The notes under the pieces were generated by a model that did no database searches, had not been told where the DNA came from, and saw only the letters and a list, made by a program, of their open reading frames with translations. From JAAGZL01 sp050291725 (GTDB lineage: Bacteria > Pseudomonadota > Gammaproteobacteria > Chromatiales > Chromatiaceae): a stretch of 54,825 bases of DNA. The translations under genes and the position numbers were made by a program. The stretch lies in the NCBI GenBank assembly GCA_050291725.1, contig JBNKKH010000026.1, positions 1-54,825 of the forward strand, read 5' to 3'. Each line of letters begins with the position of its first letter. Position 1 is the stretch's first letter. Positions 47,538 through 54,825 of this stretch are shown piece after piece.

Positions 47538-48554
47538 CTACGGCATGGGATTGGTGCTAGCTTCCACAGAGTCTAGAACTTCAGATGCTCCATCGCAGCT
47601 ATCCTTTGTCTGGCCGCCAATTACGAAGATACGGCTTCCACCTGCCAATGCTGCGGCATGGTAAAACCTGGGTTGGGTAAAGCTGGGTTCTTCGGTCCAG
47701 CTGTCTGTTTCCGGGTCGTAGCGTTCAACCGAGTTACAAGAGGCACCATTATGCATTCCTCCCAGCGCGTATATGCTGCCGTCAGGCCCGGTCACGGCTG
47801 TGAGTTCTGCGCGTGGTGTATTTAACGGAGCGCAGGTTTTCCATGTATTGGTCGCGGGGTTATAGGCCTCGACTGTATCCATTCGTCCCTGCAACATTGT
47901 TCCATCGGAGGCTGGGTATTTGCCTAGTCCGCCAATGGTGTATATCACCTCGTCTTTTCCAACTGCTGTGGCAAAAGAAAAACGTGGAGTAGGCATTTGC
48001 GTACAGCTATCAGCGGGTGCAATCTGTTGTGTTGAAATGTAGTAGCGCAGTACCTTGCCTGTGATCTCTCCATTAGAGTGTAAACCGCCAAGAGCGTAGA
48101 TCGATTCACCGTGAATAAGTGCCACGCCACAAAATGGAACAATGCTTTCGAAATCTGCGAGCGATACCCAGCTTTCCGATGATAAGTTGAACACATCAAC
48201 GCGCTCGCGAAGCTGTTTGACACCGCCAACGATAAATACGTCTTGGCCATTGATGACAGCAGAGCAGTGACCACGTTCACTAGGTAATTGGCTAACTAGG
48301 TCCCAGCTGTTAGACGCGTTGTTATAGCGCAGAACATCGAGCGCCGGATCGGTTAGTAAATGGTGGTTGGTGTATTCGCGAAATAGCTCTCCGCCAAACA
48401 GGTAGATGTCATCACCCGAAGCTACTGCTGCGGCCCTAAGACGCGGTTCCGGTAAGGCGGCTTTCGGTAACCAATCCAATATACGCAGATCTGTCACGAA
48501 TGACTTACGCTTTAATAACTTTTTGTTTATGGATTTTTTGAAAATCTTTAGCAT
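47538..48554 (-). CDS. Kelch-repeat beta-propeller protein
   Basis: 338 aa with at least five Kelch motifs, each with a DxxxxxGG turn and a Trp (IYLFGGELF, VFIVGGVKQL, IYALGGLHSN, IYTIGGLGKY, IYALGGMHNG, IFVIGGQTKD). It should form a six-bladed propeller. No signal peptide; the start at 48554 is chosen because GGGAGAA precedes it and the upstream in-frame part has no coding support. Probable binding protein; partner unknown. Confidence 0.88.
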   Translation of the reverse strand: MLKIFKKSINKKLLKRKSFVTDLRILDWLPKAALPEPRLRAAAVASGDDIYLFGGELFREYTNHHLLTDPALDVLRYNNASNSWDLVSQLPSERGHCSAVINGQDVFIVGGVKQLRERVDVFNLSSESWVSLADFESIVPFCGVALIHGESIYALGGLHSNGEITGKVLRYYISTQQIAPADSCTQMPTPRFSFATAVGKDEVIYTIGGLGKYPASDGTMLQGRMDTVEAYNPATNTWKTCAPLNTPRAELTAVTGPDGSIYALGGMHNGASCNSVERYDPETDSWTEEPSFTQPRFYHAAALAGGSRIFVIGGQTKDSCDGASEVLDSVEASTNPMP

Positions 48555-48726
48555 GTTGTTTCTCCCTATATTCAGCAATAATCCTATAACCAGAAAAAGC
48601 AAAAGATTTACATGTATATCGTCTCAGTTGTTAGGTGCTTTGGCTTGAGCTGGTTGCTGTTACACACAGTTTAATCTATCAGTTGATGTTGCATAATCAA
48701 AGAACTTATTTGGTCTTTCAGGAATA

Positions 48727-48786
48727 GGGGGCAATATACCTATGAATGTTGGTATGATGTTGGCACTAGTAGGTATACTGTTTCCA
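48727..48786. repeat. Palindromic repeat, copy D
   Basis: GGGGGCAATATACC...GGTATACTGTTTCC, the most diverged copy, twelve bases from the end of the minus-strand L,D-transpeptidase-like gene. Confidence 0.75.
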
Positions 48787-48798
48787 GATTTTGCAGTC

Positions 48799-49824
48799 TT
48801 AGATTTGCTCTGTAGCGACAAACGGTAATTTTCTCTGACTTCTACAGAGCGGGACTGGTCGTGGCGCAGCCTTGGGATGAGCTTTATTGTAGCTTTCCAG
48901 TATTGGCTCAAGTTTCTCCTTAGGCCAGTATTTCGGTGCTTTGATCTGCCTCAGGCAGGATGCGTTCCAGTAGGGTTTTTTCTTGTTTGATTTCTTGCTG
49001 GAATTTTTCTTGAATTCAGCAATAGCTTTGATATCGCTAGATTCAGGATAGATGTAGAGCGTGGTAGGTTGGTTTTTCACCATGGCGATGATTTTCTTAG
49101 CGTCTGATTTTGTCCAGGTTGTGCAGCCGCTGCTGCGGCCACCAGTATAGTCCACCAGATGACCTAAAAAGACATAGCCATCAGAGTCGGCATGACGACT
49201 TTTCGGGTCTTTCAATCGGCACATGTTTTTTAACAGGACCGCTGCATGCCCGCCGATCTCCCGCTCTCTGGCATTCTCGTTTTCACCTAGTCCTTCGAAC
49301 TGGATGAACGTGCGGTGTAGAGTGGATTTACGTTTCCCGGAGATTCGGTAGAAGCCTTTAAACGAAGTCTTCGTTTCTGCCGTCAAGTAGGCGCCGCCAT
49401 CTGTCAGCTTTGAATTTAATGCATTGGAGAAGTTTTTTACGCAGCTCCTTCCATTGGTGATTCTCGCCAGTCCTCTTAGGTTGCGGCCGCCTCCATGTCC
49501 TACCGGTATGGCGCGAAATGACTTTTTGGCTTCACATATGATGTAGAATCGGCGACCCAACTGATTGCGCCCCATATCATGTGGGCGTGTTGCATCCATA
49601 GCGAAGTAACAAGGGTTTTTTACCTTGCCTTTGCGCACCTCTTGCAGGTAAAGCTCACGCGACCGTTGTAACACTGTCGCGGCGATTTTGCCGTCGCCAA
49701 GCCCAACATGACGCTGCAACCAATCTGGAATTTTTGCAGCAAAAGAGGGGGGCGAGAGGATGACAGCGAGCATGAATAGAACAAGACCACTGGCTCTGAT
49801 ATGAAAAACAGATTTAAAACTCAT
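48799..49824 (-). CDS. Murein L,D-transpeptidase-like protein
   Basis: About 341 aa with a signal peptide (SGLVLFMLAVILSPPSFA). The body resembles the YkuD_2-type 'murein L,D-transpeptidase catalytic domain family', with RFYIICEAKKSFRAIPVGHGG and the active-site region LVDYTGGRSSGCTTWTK, where the Cys is the nucleophile. The C-terminus is Lys/Ser-rich (KKNSSKKSNKKKP). The upstream ATG at 49848 is possible. Second enzyme of this reaction type in the window. Confidence 0.85.
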   Translation of the reverse strand: MSFKSVFHIRASGLVLFMLAVILSPPSFAAKIPDWLQRHVGLGDGKIAATVLQRSRELYLQEVRKGKVKNPCYFAMDATRPHDMGRNQLGRRFYIICEAKKSFRAIPVGHGGGRNLRGLARITNGRSCVKNFSNALNSKLTDGGAYLTAETKTSFKGFYRISGKRKSTLHRTFIQFEGLGENENAREREIGGHAAVLLKNMCRLKDPKSRHADSDGYVFLGHLVDYTGGRSSGCTTWTKSDAKKIIAMVKNQPTTLYIYPESSDIKAIAEFKKNSSKKSNKKKPYWNASCLRQIKAPKYWPKEKLEPILESYNKAHPKAAPRPVPLCRSQRKLPFVATEQI

Positions 49825-50174
49825 CAATGCTGATCCTAATCCAATCAAGTGTCACAGGCTTTGTGAAATATAGAAACAGTATACTCAATTCAATTATTAC
49901 AGGGTAGTTTGGGGTTGATCTCCGTTCAGCGCGTTTGAGGGTTGAATTCGGCCAAGAGCGGACGGTTTGGAAAGGGCTTTATTGCGTGCGGATAGGCTGG
50001 TATTCTCTGTAAAACGCAGGGTAGAGCGACAAGACAGGATGCAGTTTAACGCGCAAAATAAGTGTGCCCCCTTTCCTCCTGATTCACACGGTTTGTGACG
50101 CCGTCGAATGATAACAGAGAAGATATCCTGGATTATTGCTGTCGCAATAAAAATATATAAGTTGGAGTAGTGGA
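49825..50174. other. Intergenic region
   Basis: Divergent promoter region of ~350 bases. A lone arm resembling the palindromic repeats (AACAGTATACTCAATT) is at about 49868. Nothing else recognised. Confidence 0.5.
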
Positions 50175-51059
50175 ATGATATTTAAGCGGAATGGCAAACG
50201 GCTGATTGTGATCTTTTTTTGTCTGCTTATGGTTAACACTGTAGCGATTGCTGGGAATAACCCTCTATCACTTACCAAGAAAGTTGTAATTTCCAAATTA
50301 ACCAATGGTGTTCAGGATGAGGTGGTAACTATTAATTACCCTAGTAGTTTTCAGCCAAAAGGTGTTGACGTAGATGATTATGGTAACTTTAAGATAATTC
50401 GTTTAACTGACTATGAAAAAGAGCTGGTTTATGACATGCATGGAAAGCTTCTTTCGAAATACGGATGTCGGCAAGATGATAACGCCAATGTATGTTACGA
50501 ATTTGATAAAAGCGGGAATGTTTATCGATTAGTTCAGTCTGCATTAAATGGATTTTCTATAGAGAAAAAAGCGAAGAATAGTAGCAGCTGGACTCATTTA
50601 GCTAAATCAAATGACCAGATAGAAGTGACTGAGAATGGCAATCTAAGAAAGATTATTCACGGTCCATACAACAGTCCTGCTACAAAGATTGTTCAAATAT
50701 CAAACAGTGGACAAGAAACGACTTTAGTTAATATGCCGGGTAGAACACTTTATTTTGGCTGTGGGACTTTAGATGATAGTTTTATTCTCAACGAATTTGA
50801 TCAAAAGACCAGAATGGAAAAGTACTACGAACACGTAAATGGAAAGCTAAAGTATCTGGGAGAGGTAAGTCTTGAGGAGTACGGGGTTAGTGATCACGTA
50901 ATATACAATGGCCGTCCTATCTTTGTTTTTTACAAAGATAAGAAGTTTTATCATTTTGTTAATAATAAGCCTACCTTGTTGAAAGACTATTCTAATCTGC
51001 CAAATACAGATGGGGTGGCTTTGAGCAATAATAACGTTTACACATATAAATTTAAGTAG
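50175..51059 (+). CDS. Secreted protein of unknown function
   Basis: 294 aa with a signal peptide (RLIVIFFCLLMVNTVAIAG). The mature part is rich in short beta strands with Asp/Gly turns (VDVDDYGNFKIIRLTDYEK, CYEFDKSGNVYRL), consistent with a beta-propeller. Two Cys (YGCRQDDNANVCYEF) probably pair. No family recognised; unrelated neighbours. Confidence 0.78.
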   Translation: MIFKRNGKRLIVIFFCLLMVNTVAIAGNNPLSLTKKVVISKLTNGVQDEVVTINYPSSFQPKGVDVDDYGNFKIIRLTDYEKELVYDMHGKLLSKYGCRQDDNANVCYEFDKSGNVYRLVQSALNGFSIEKKAKNSSSWTHLAKSNDQIEVTENGNLRKIIHGPYNSPATKIVQISNSGQETTLVNMPGRTLYFGCGTLDDSFILNEFDQKTRMEKYYEHVNGKLKYLGEVSLEEYGVSDHVIYNGRPIFVFYKDKKFYHFVNNKPTLLKDYSNLPNTDGVALSNNNVYTYKFK

Positions 51060-51255
51060 GTCATAAGAGGATAAATAGGCACCTGTAGTTGGAATAAGAA
51101 GAAAAAGGGGACGCATTCCTAGACTTCAGCAATCAACTTACAGGGCGATGAAAGTTAAATAAGCAATCACAGTAACAGCATATCCATTTTCGGTACGCTT
51201 TAGTTTGCTAACAGGTATACTGGCGTTCCAAAATCCACCAAACAACGGCAACAAC

Positions 51256-51750
51256 ATGACCCCAGGAATTAATACGGCCAAGAAGGCAGGAATATCCTAC
51301 AAGGTTCATGAATACACTCATGATCCATCCAATACATCTTATGGATCTGAGGCTGCCGAGAAAATGGGGGTGCCGGAAGAGCAGGTATTCAAGACGCTGG
51401 TAGTGAGCTTGGATGGAAAAGAGTTAGCTGTGGGCGTGGTTCCTGTATCATTGAAACTCAACATGAAACTTATAGCAAAGGCGTCCGGGGCGAAAAAGGC
51501 AGCTATGGCAACAGCACATGATGTTGAGAGAGCTACAGGATATGTTCTGGGAGGCGTAAGCCCCCTGGGGCAAAAGAAGAGACTGAAGACACTGGTGCAC
51601 TCGTCAGCGCAACACTGTCCAACCATTTTCGTGAGCGCCGGGCGCAGGGGACTTGAAATTGAGCTAAAGCCTGATGATCTAATAAAACTGACCGATGGGA
51701 GGTTTGCCGTAATATGTCAGAGCAATTCCGAGGGCAGTTTGCTTAAATAA
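51256..51750 (+). CDS. ybaK: Cys-tRNA(Pro)/Cys-tRNA(Cys) deacylase YbaK
   Basis: 164 aa. YbaK/EbsC family with landmarks HEYTHDPSNTSYGSEAAEKMG, QVFKTLVV, TGYVLGGVSPLGQKK and TIFVSAGRRGLEIEL. It hydrolyses Cys-tRNA(Pro) formed by ProRS error. The ATG at 51256 matches the family N-terminus (TPGINTAKKAGISY); the ORF extends further upstream without support. Confidence 0.94.
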   Translation: MTPGINTAKKAGISYKVHEYTHDPSNTSYGSEAAEKMGVPEEQVFKTLVVSLDGKELAVGVVPVSLKLNMKLIAKASGAKKAAMATAHDVERATGYVLGGVSPLGQKKRLKTLVHSSAQHCPTIFVSAGRRGLEIELKPDDLIKLTDGRFAVICQSNSEGSLLK

Positions 51751-51835
51751 TAGTCAGAAATTGGTGCATGTAAGACTAAAAACAGATCAATTTGCTAGAG
51801 TTATTAAAAAACAACTAAAGATTTAAGGAAGTCAT

Positions 51836-52573
51836 ATGATAAAACGCTTTATTGTAGTAATGCTGATATCTATCTCCAGTGTAGTTAGTGCCGCGCCACA
51901 AATTGCAGGAACTGTGTCTGAGCTTCGGGACTATTTAGATGGTGTTACCGAAGTGGTTTCCATAGAAGGCTCTGCTATTAGCAAGGTTTCTTCTGATAAG
52001 GCAGTTATTAAGTTGCTTATCTCGACGGAGGCGCCTGCTTTAGCGCAAGCGCTAATGGACAACTCTAAACTTCGCAAGCGTATTAGGAGCCAACTGTTAA
52101 ATGCTGGGGTAGAAGATCGCAATATTCGAGACTATAAATTCTCCTCAACGCCAGAGTATGGATTTTTTGGTGATGAGCCTAAATCTTATAAAGTAGATAA
52201 TATATTGTCAGTAGAAGTTATCTCTGAAGAGCAAATGGTGAAAGTTGCATCTATCTCAGATAAGGAGAGGAATATTCGCTATGTATCCAGTAATCCTGAA
52301 GTGGATGATAGTGAAAAAATTCGAGCAGACCTCCTAAAAAAAGCTTTGTCTAATGCTAAGGCAAAAGCTAGTCTCTATGAGAGTGAACTGGGAGTGAAAT
52401 TAAAGGTCATTTCATTCTCTGAAAGCTCTTTCAGTACTCTTGATGCCCAAGAGATGCCAATGCGTAGAGATAAACAGGCTATATACTCTTCGGCAGCTAC
52501 TTCTAACACACAATTTGGTGAATCGAGGTTTGTTATGGCGGTGACGGTGAAATATAGAGTGGTAGCTCAGTAG
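51836..52573 (+). CDS. Periplasmic SIMPL-domain (DUF541) protein
   Basis: 245 aa with a signal peptide (FIVVMLISISSVVSAA) and one SIMPL domain (VSIEGSAISKVSSDKAVIKL, YKVDNILSVEVISEEQMVKV, KALSNAKAKASLYESELGVKL). AAGGAAG precedes the ATG. Family members are periplasmic or outer-membrane-associated and poorly understood; some relate to oxidative stress tolerance. Confidence 0.86.
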   Translation: MIKRFIVVMLISISSVVSAAPQIAGTVSELRDYLDGVTEVVSIEGSAISKVSSDKAVIKLLISTEAPALAQALMDNSKLRKRIRSQLLNAGVEDRNIRDYKFSSTPEYGFFGDEPKSYKVDNILSVEVISEEQMVKVASISDKERNIRYVSSNPEVDDSEKIRADLLKKALSNAKAKASLYESELGVKLKVISFSESSFSTLDAQEMPMRRDKQAIYSSAATSNTQFGESRFVMAVTVKYRVVAQ

Positions 52574-52703
52574 CTAGTAAACTGGAGTGATCAGATCTCG
52601 ATCCAGTCTTGATTGTCATCTGTATTGACTGATTAAAAATGATTGCCGCTACATATGCGGTATAATTTACCTATGTTTGGCGTGAGAATTTAAAGACAAA
52701 TAA

Positions 52704-53888
52704 ATGAATGAGCTGTTCGCTGATAGGATAACTGATGTACCAAAGTCATTTATCCGGGAAATCCTTAAAGTAGCTTTAGACCCAGATGTAATATCCTTTG
52801 CCGGTGGGTTGCCGAATAGAGATCTGTTTCCTGTGCAGGAGCTTACAGATGCTACTAATGAAGTCTTCAATATATATGGGAATGATATATTCCAATACAG
52901 CAATTCTGAGGGCTATCTGCCGTTGCGGGAGTATATTGCAGACAGTTACCTAAAAAGTGGTATTCAGGTTTCCGCAAAAAATATTCTCATAACCAATGGC
53001 GCGCAGCAGGGGCTTGATCTGCTGGGGAAGGTGCTGCTGAATGAGGGTGATGGCGTGGTGATGGAAGAGCCGGGCTATCTGGGGGCTATTCAGGCGTTTT
53101 CCCTGTTCAATCCTAACTTCTTGCCGGTTCAGGTATCTGAGCAAGGTATGGATACGGGGCAGTTAACCGAGGCATTTGAGCAGTACAGCCCAAAGTTGAT
53201 CTATACCGTTCCTAACTTTCAAAATCCATCTGGCATTACCTACACGAATGAGAATAGGTCGGAGATATCTGAGATTATCCAAGAGAAAAAGGTTTTCTTG
53301 ATTGAGGATAACCCCTATGGCGCTTTGAGATTTGCAGGAGAGCCTCAGAACTCATTTATGCACTACTGCCCTGAGAAGGTGATTCTGCTGGGGTCGTTTT
53401 CCAAGATTATTGTTCCCGGTTTTCGTATTGGATGGGTGGTTGTTCCTGAGTCTATTCATAATAATCTGTTAATTGCGAAACAGGCATCAGATTTACATAC
53501 ATGTCATTTTACCCAGTACATCATCTATCAGTATCTACAACAAAATGATGTTCAGGCGCATATTGATAAAGTAGCAAAACAGTATGGAGAGCAGTGCGAG
53601 AGCATGTTGCAGAGCATTGAAAAATATTTTCCGCACAATGTTAAAACCACAAGACCTGAGGGCGGCATGTTCCTCTGGGTTACTCTGCCAGAAAATGTTT
53701 CGGCAATGGAGCTGTTCGATCTTGCGGTGAAGGAGAGGGTTGTATTTGTTCCTGGAAGCCCGTTCTATATCAATAGCAATGGAGAAAACAGCTTCAGGCT
53801 TAACTTCTCTTGTACTGATAAGGAAACTACAGAGACGGGAATTAAACGGCTTGGAACCGCTATCAGAAAGTTGCAGGATAGGACGTAG
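52704..53888 (+). CDS. PLP-dependent aminotransferase (class I/II, LysN-like)
   Basis: 394 aa, no signal. Fold-type I aminotransferase with FAGGLPNRDLFPVQEL at the N-terminus, NGAQQGLDLLGKVLLNEGD, PNFQNPSGITY, IEDNPYGALRF, and the PLP-binding Lys in LGSFSKIIVPGFRIGW. This is the 2-aminoadipate/multi-substrate transaminase group, also related to MocR enzymes but without the DNA-binding domain. Substrate cannot be decided. Confidence 0.91.
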   Translation: MNELFADRITDVPKSFIREILKVALDPDVISFAGGLPNRDLFPVQELTDATNEVFNIYGNDIFQYSNSEGYLPLREYIADSYLKSGIQVSAKNILITNGAQQGLDLLGKVLLNEGDGVVMEEPGYLGAIQAFSLFNPNFLPVQVSEQGMDTGQLTEAFEQYSPKLIYTVPNFQNPSGITYTNENRSEISEIIQEKKVFLIEDNPYGALRFAGEPQNSFMHYCPEKVILLGSFSKIIVPGFRIGWVVVPESIHNNLLIAKQASDLHTCHFTQYIIYQYLQQNDVQAHIDKVAKQYGEQCESMLQSIEKYFPHNVKTTRPEGGMFLWVTLPENVSAMELFDLAVKERVVFVPGSPFYINSNGENSFRLNFSCTDKETTETGIKRLGTAIRKLQDRT

Positions 53889-54126
53889 GAATCATCTGTT
53901 GTTGAAGTCGGTAGTTACAATAAAATGAATCTATAGGCTAGCTAAAATGAAGCAGCACTGTGAGAGAGGGAAATGTTAGAGACCTATTTGATTGTGCGTG
54001 TATGCGCATTCTTCATCGCTTCCACTGGTTAGTAGCCTACTTGTTGTTTAAAGCGGACGCTGCTTTTTCATAGTGTTAACATCTGTGGGTGCATAATTAC
54101 TATTTTTCTCAGAAGGAGATAACAGC

Positions 54127-54648
54127 ATGTTGAAACCTGCCATGCTCGAGAGCTTGAACAGACAGATAAATCTTGAGTTTTACTCATCAAACCTCTATCT
54201 ACAGATGGCCTCCTGGTGTGAGTCCCAAGGGCTTGATGGGTGTGCGGCGTTTATGAAAGGGCATGCGAACGAAGAGATGCAGCATATGCAGCGGCTGTTT
54301 GATTATGTTAATGAGACGGGTGCTATGGCTAAGCTTGGTGCTGTTGATGCGCCGCCAACAGAGTTCGATTCTATTGAGGATCTGTTTCGTCAAACCTATG
54401 AGCACGAACAGATGATCACCACCAAGATTAATGAGCTGGCGGATACTGCTTTCCAGGAGAAGGATTACTCCACTTTTAATTTTCTACAATGGTATGTGGC
54501 TGAGCAGCATGAGGAAGAGGCACTATTCAAAAATGTTCTGGATAAGATCGATCTAATCGGCAAAGATGGTAAAGGCCTCTATTTCATAGATAAGGAGGTT
54601 GGCAAGCTGGCTGTAGCAACTCCAGCTGCTGTTGATCCGGCTCCTTAA
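54127..54648 (+). CDS. ftnA: Bacterial ferritin FtnA
   Basis: 173 aa, four-helix ferritin: LNRQINLEFYSSNLYLQMASW with the first ferroxidase Glu, HANEEMQHMQRLFDYVN with Glu and His, and VAEQHEEEALFKNVLDKIDLIG near the end. Stores iron in a 24-subunit shell. AGAAGGAGATAAC precedes the ATG. With the EncFtn cassette this is the second ferritin-type gene here. Confidence 0.95.
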   Translation: MLKPAMLESLNRQINLEFYSSNLYLQMASWCESQGLDGCAAFMKGHANEEMQHMQRLFDYVNETGAMAKLGAVDAPPTEFDSIEDLFRQTYEHEQMITTKINELADTAFQEKDYSTFNFLQWYVAEQHEEEALFKNVLDKIDLIGKDGKGLYFIDKEVGKLAVATPAAVDPAP

Positions 54649-54689
54649 CTTAGTTATTCCAATCAAAAGAGTAGGGTCAGAGAGGAATG

Positions 54690-54820
54690 GCACTTACTTA
54701 AGGCTAAAAGCCCTCGTCATCCCGGCGTATGCCGGGATCCAGAATGCTGGACGGTGCAATATTCCTGGATTCCGGCATACGCCGGAATGACGAAAACCTA
54801 GAACACCACCTTAAGTAAGT
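54690..54820. repeat. Nested inverted-repeat element (MITE- or REP-like)
   Basis: Outer arms ACTTACTTAAGG (54692-54703) and CCTTAAGTAAGT (54809-54820) enclose an inner pair: CGTCATCCCGGCGTATGCCG (54715) and the inverted CGGCATACGCCGGAATGACG (ending 54792). The inner sequence is a widespread proteobacterial palindromic repeat; the outer one resembles transposon ends. There is no ORF. The element may run past the window edge. Confidence 0.8.
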
Positions 54821-54825
54821 ACCAT

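Noticed and set aside
1..54825. CRISPR arrays, complete insertion sequences, phage genes
   Set aside because: No regularly spaced direct repeats, transposase or phage structural reading frames were seen.

Overview
This is a gammaproteobacterial chromosome segment of moderate GC content. The class call rests on the AmpD/T7-type amidase, the YcbB-like L,D-transpeptidase, the ShlB/FhaC-type secretion partner, the PEP-CTERM-like protein with a PAAVWLFGSGL tail, and the gammaproteobacterial form of the 5S and tRNA genes. Genus cannot be decided from the sequence. A free-living or host-associated motile bacterium that uses c-di-GMP fits the gene content.

Layout. (1) 1-1370: the 3' end of an rRNA operon (23S tail, 5S, terminator), with the 5S-tail/terminator unit present three times, followed by a two-gene micro-operon of 58- and 55-codon ORFs that ends in its own terminator. 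(2) 1790-12462: a two-partner secretion / contact-dependent inhibition (CDI) locus. A decayed tpsB remnant precedes a very large cdiA-like exoprotein gene, then a probable immunity gene, an unknown small gene and an intact tpsB. The live order is therefore A-I-x-B. (3) 12687-18026: housekeeping genes (membrane protein, M61 peptidase, birA, coaX, SPOR protein) and tRNA-Thr. (4) 18254-22172: a c-di-GMP-I riboswitch with a candidate CRP-type site ahead of a PEP-CTERM-like secreted protein, a 190-bp tandem duplication that copied the end of an L,D-transpeptidase gene, and a divergent amidase gene. (5) 22426-32195: a complete chemosensory operon (cheY, cheA, cheW, poly-HAMP receptor with a C-terminal WEEF tether, cheW, STAS protein with a histone-like tail, cheR, cheD, cheB, a membrane protein with a CheZ-like active-site helix, STAS). 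(6) 32265-37047: ychF, tRNA-Met, an autotransporter, a lipoprotein hydrolase overlapping tail-to-tail with a BLUF photoreceptor gene.

(7) About 37520-43690: an integron cassette array with no integrase in the window (CALIN-like). At least nine recognisable attC sites, plus two degenerate ones, separate short, same-strand genes: DUF4279, several unknowns, a c-type cytochrome lipoprotein, a SnoaL-like protein, an encapsulated-ferritin homologue without encapsulin, and a secreted Rieske-fold protein that has lost three of four cluster ligands and carries ankyrin repeats. Two cassettes are broken. (8) 43690-54825: GNAT and VOC genes, a diguanylate cyclase, isochorismatase-like, Kelch, second L,D-transpeptidase-like, YbaK, SIMPL, aminotransferase and ferritin genes. 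Four copies of a 60-bp palindromic repeat are scattered among gene ends, and a nested inverted-repeat element lies at the right edge.

The most noteworthy items are the cluster-less Rieske-ankyrin cassette, the orphan EncFtn cassette, the CheZ-like transmembrane protein in the chemosensory operon, the rearranged CDI locus with its dead tpsB, and the tiny two-ORF operon behind the rRNA genes.
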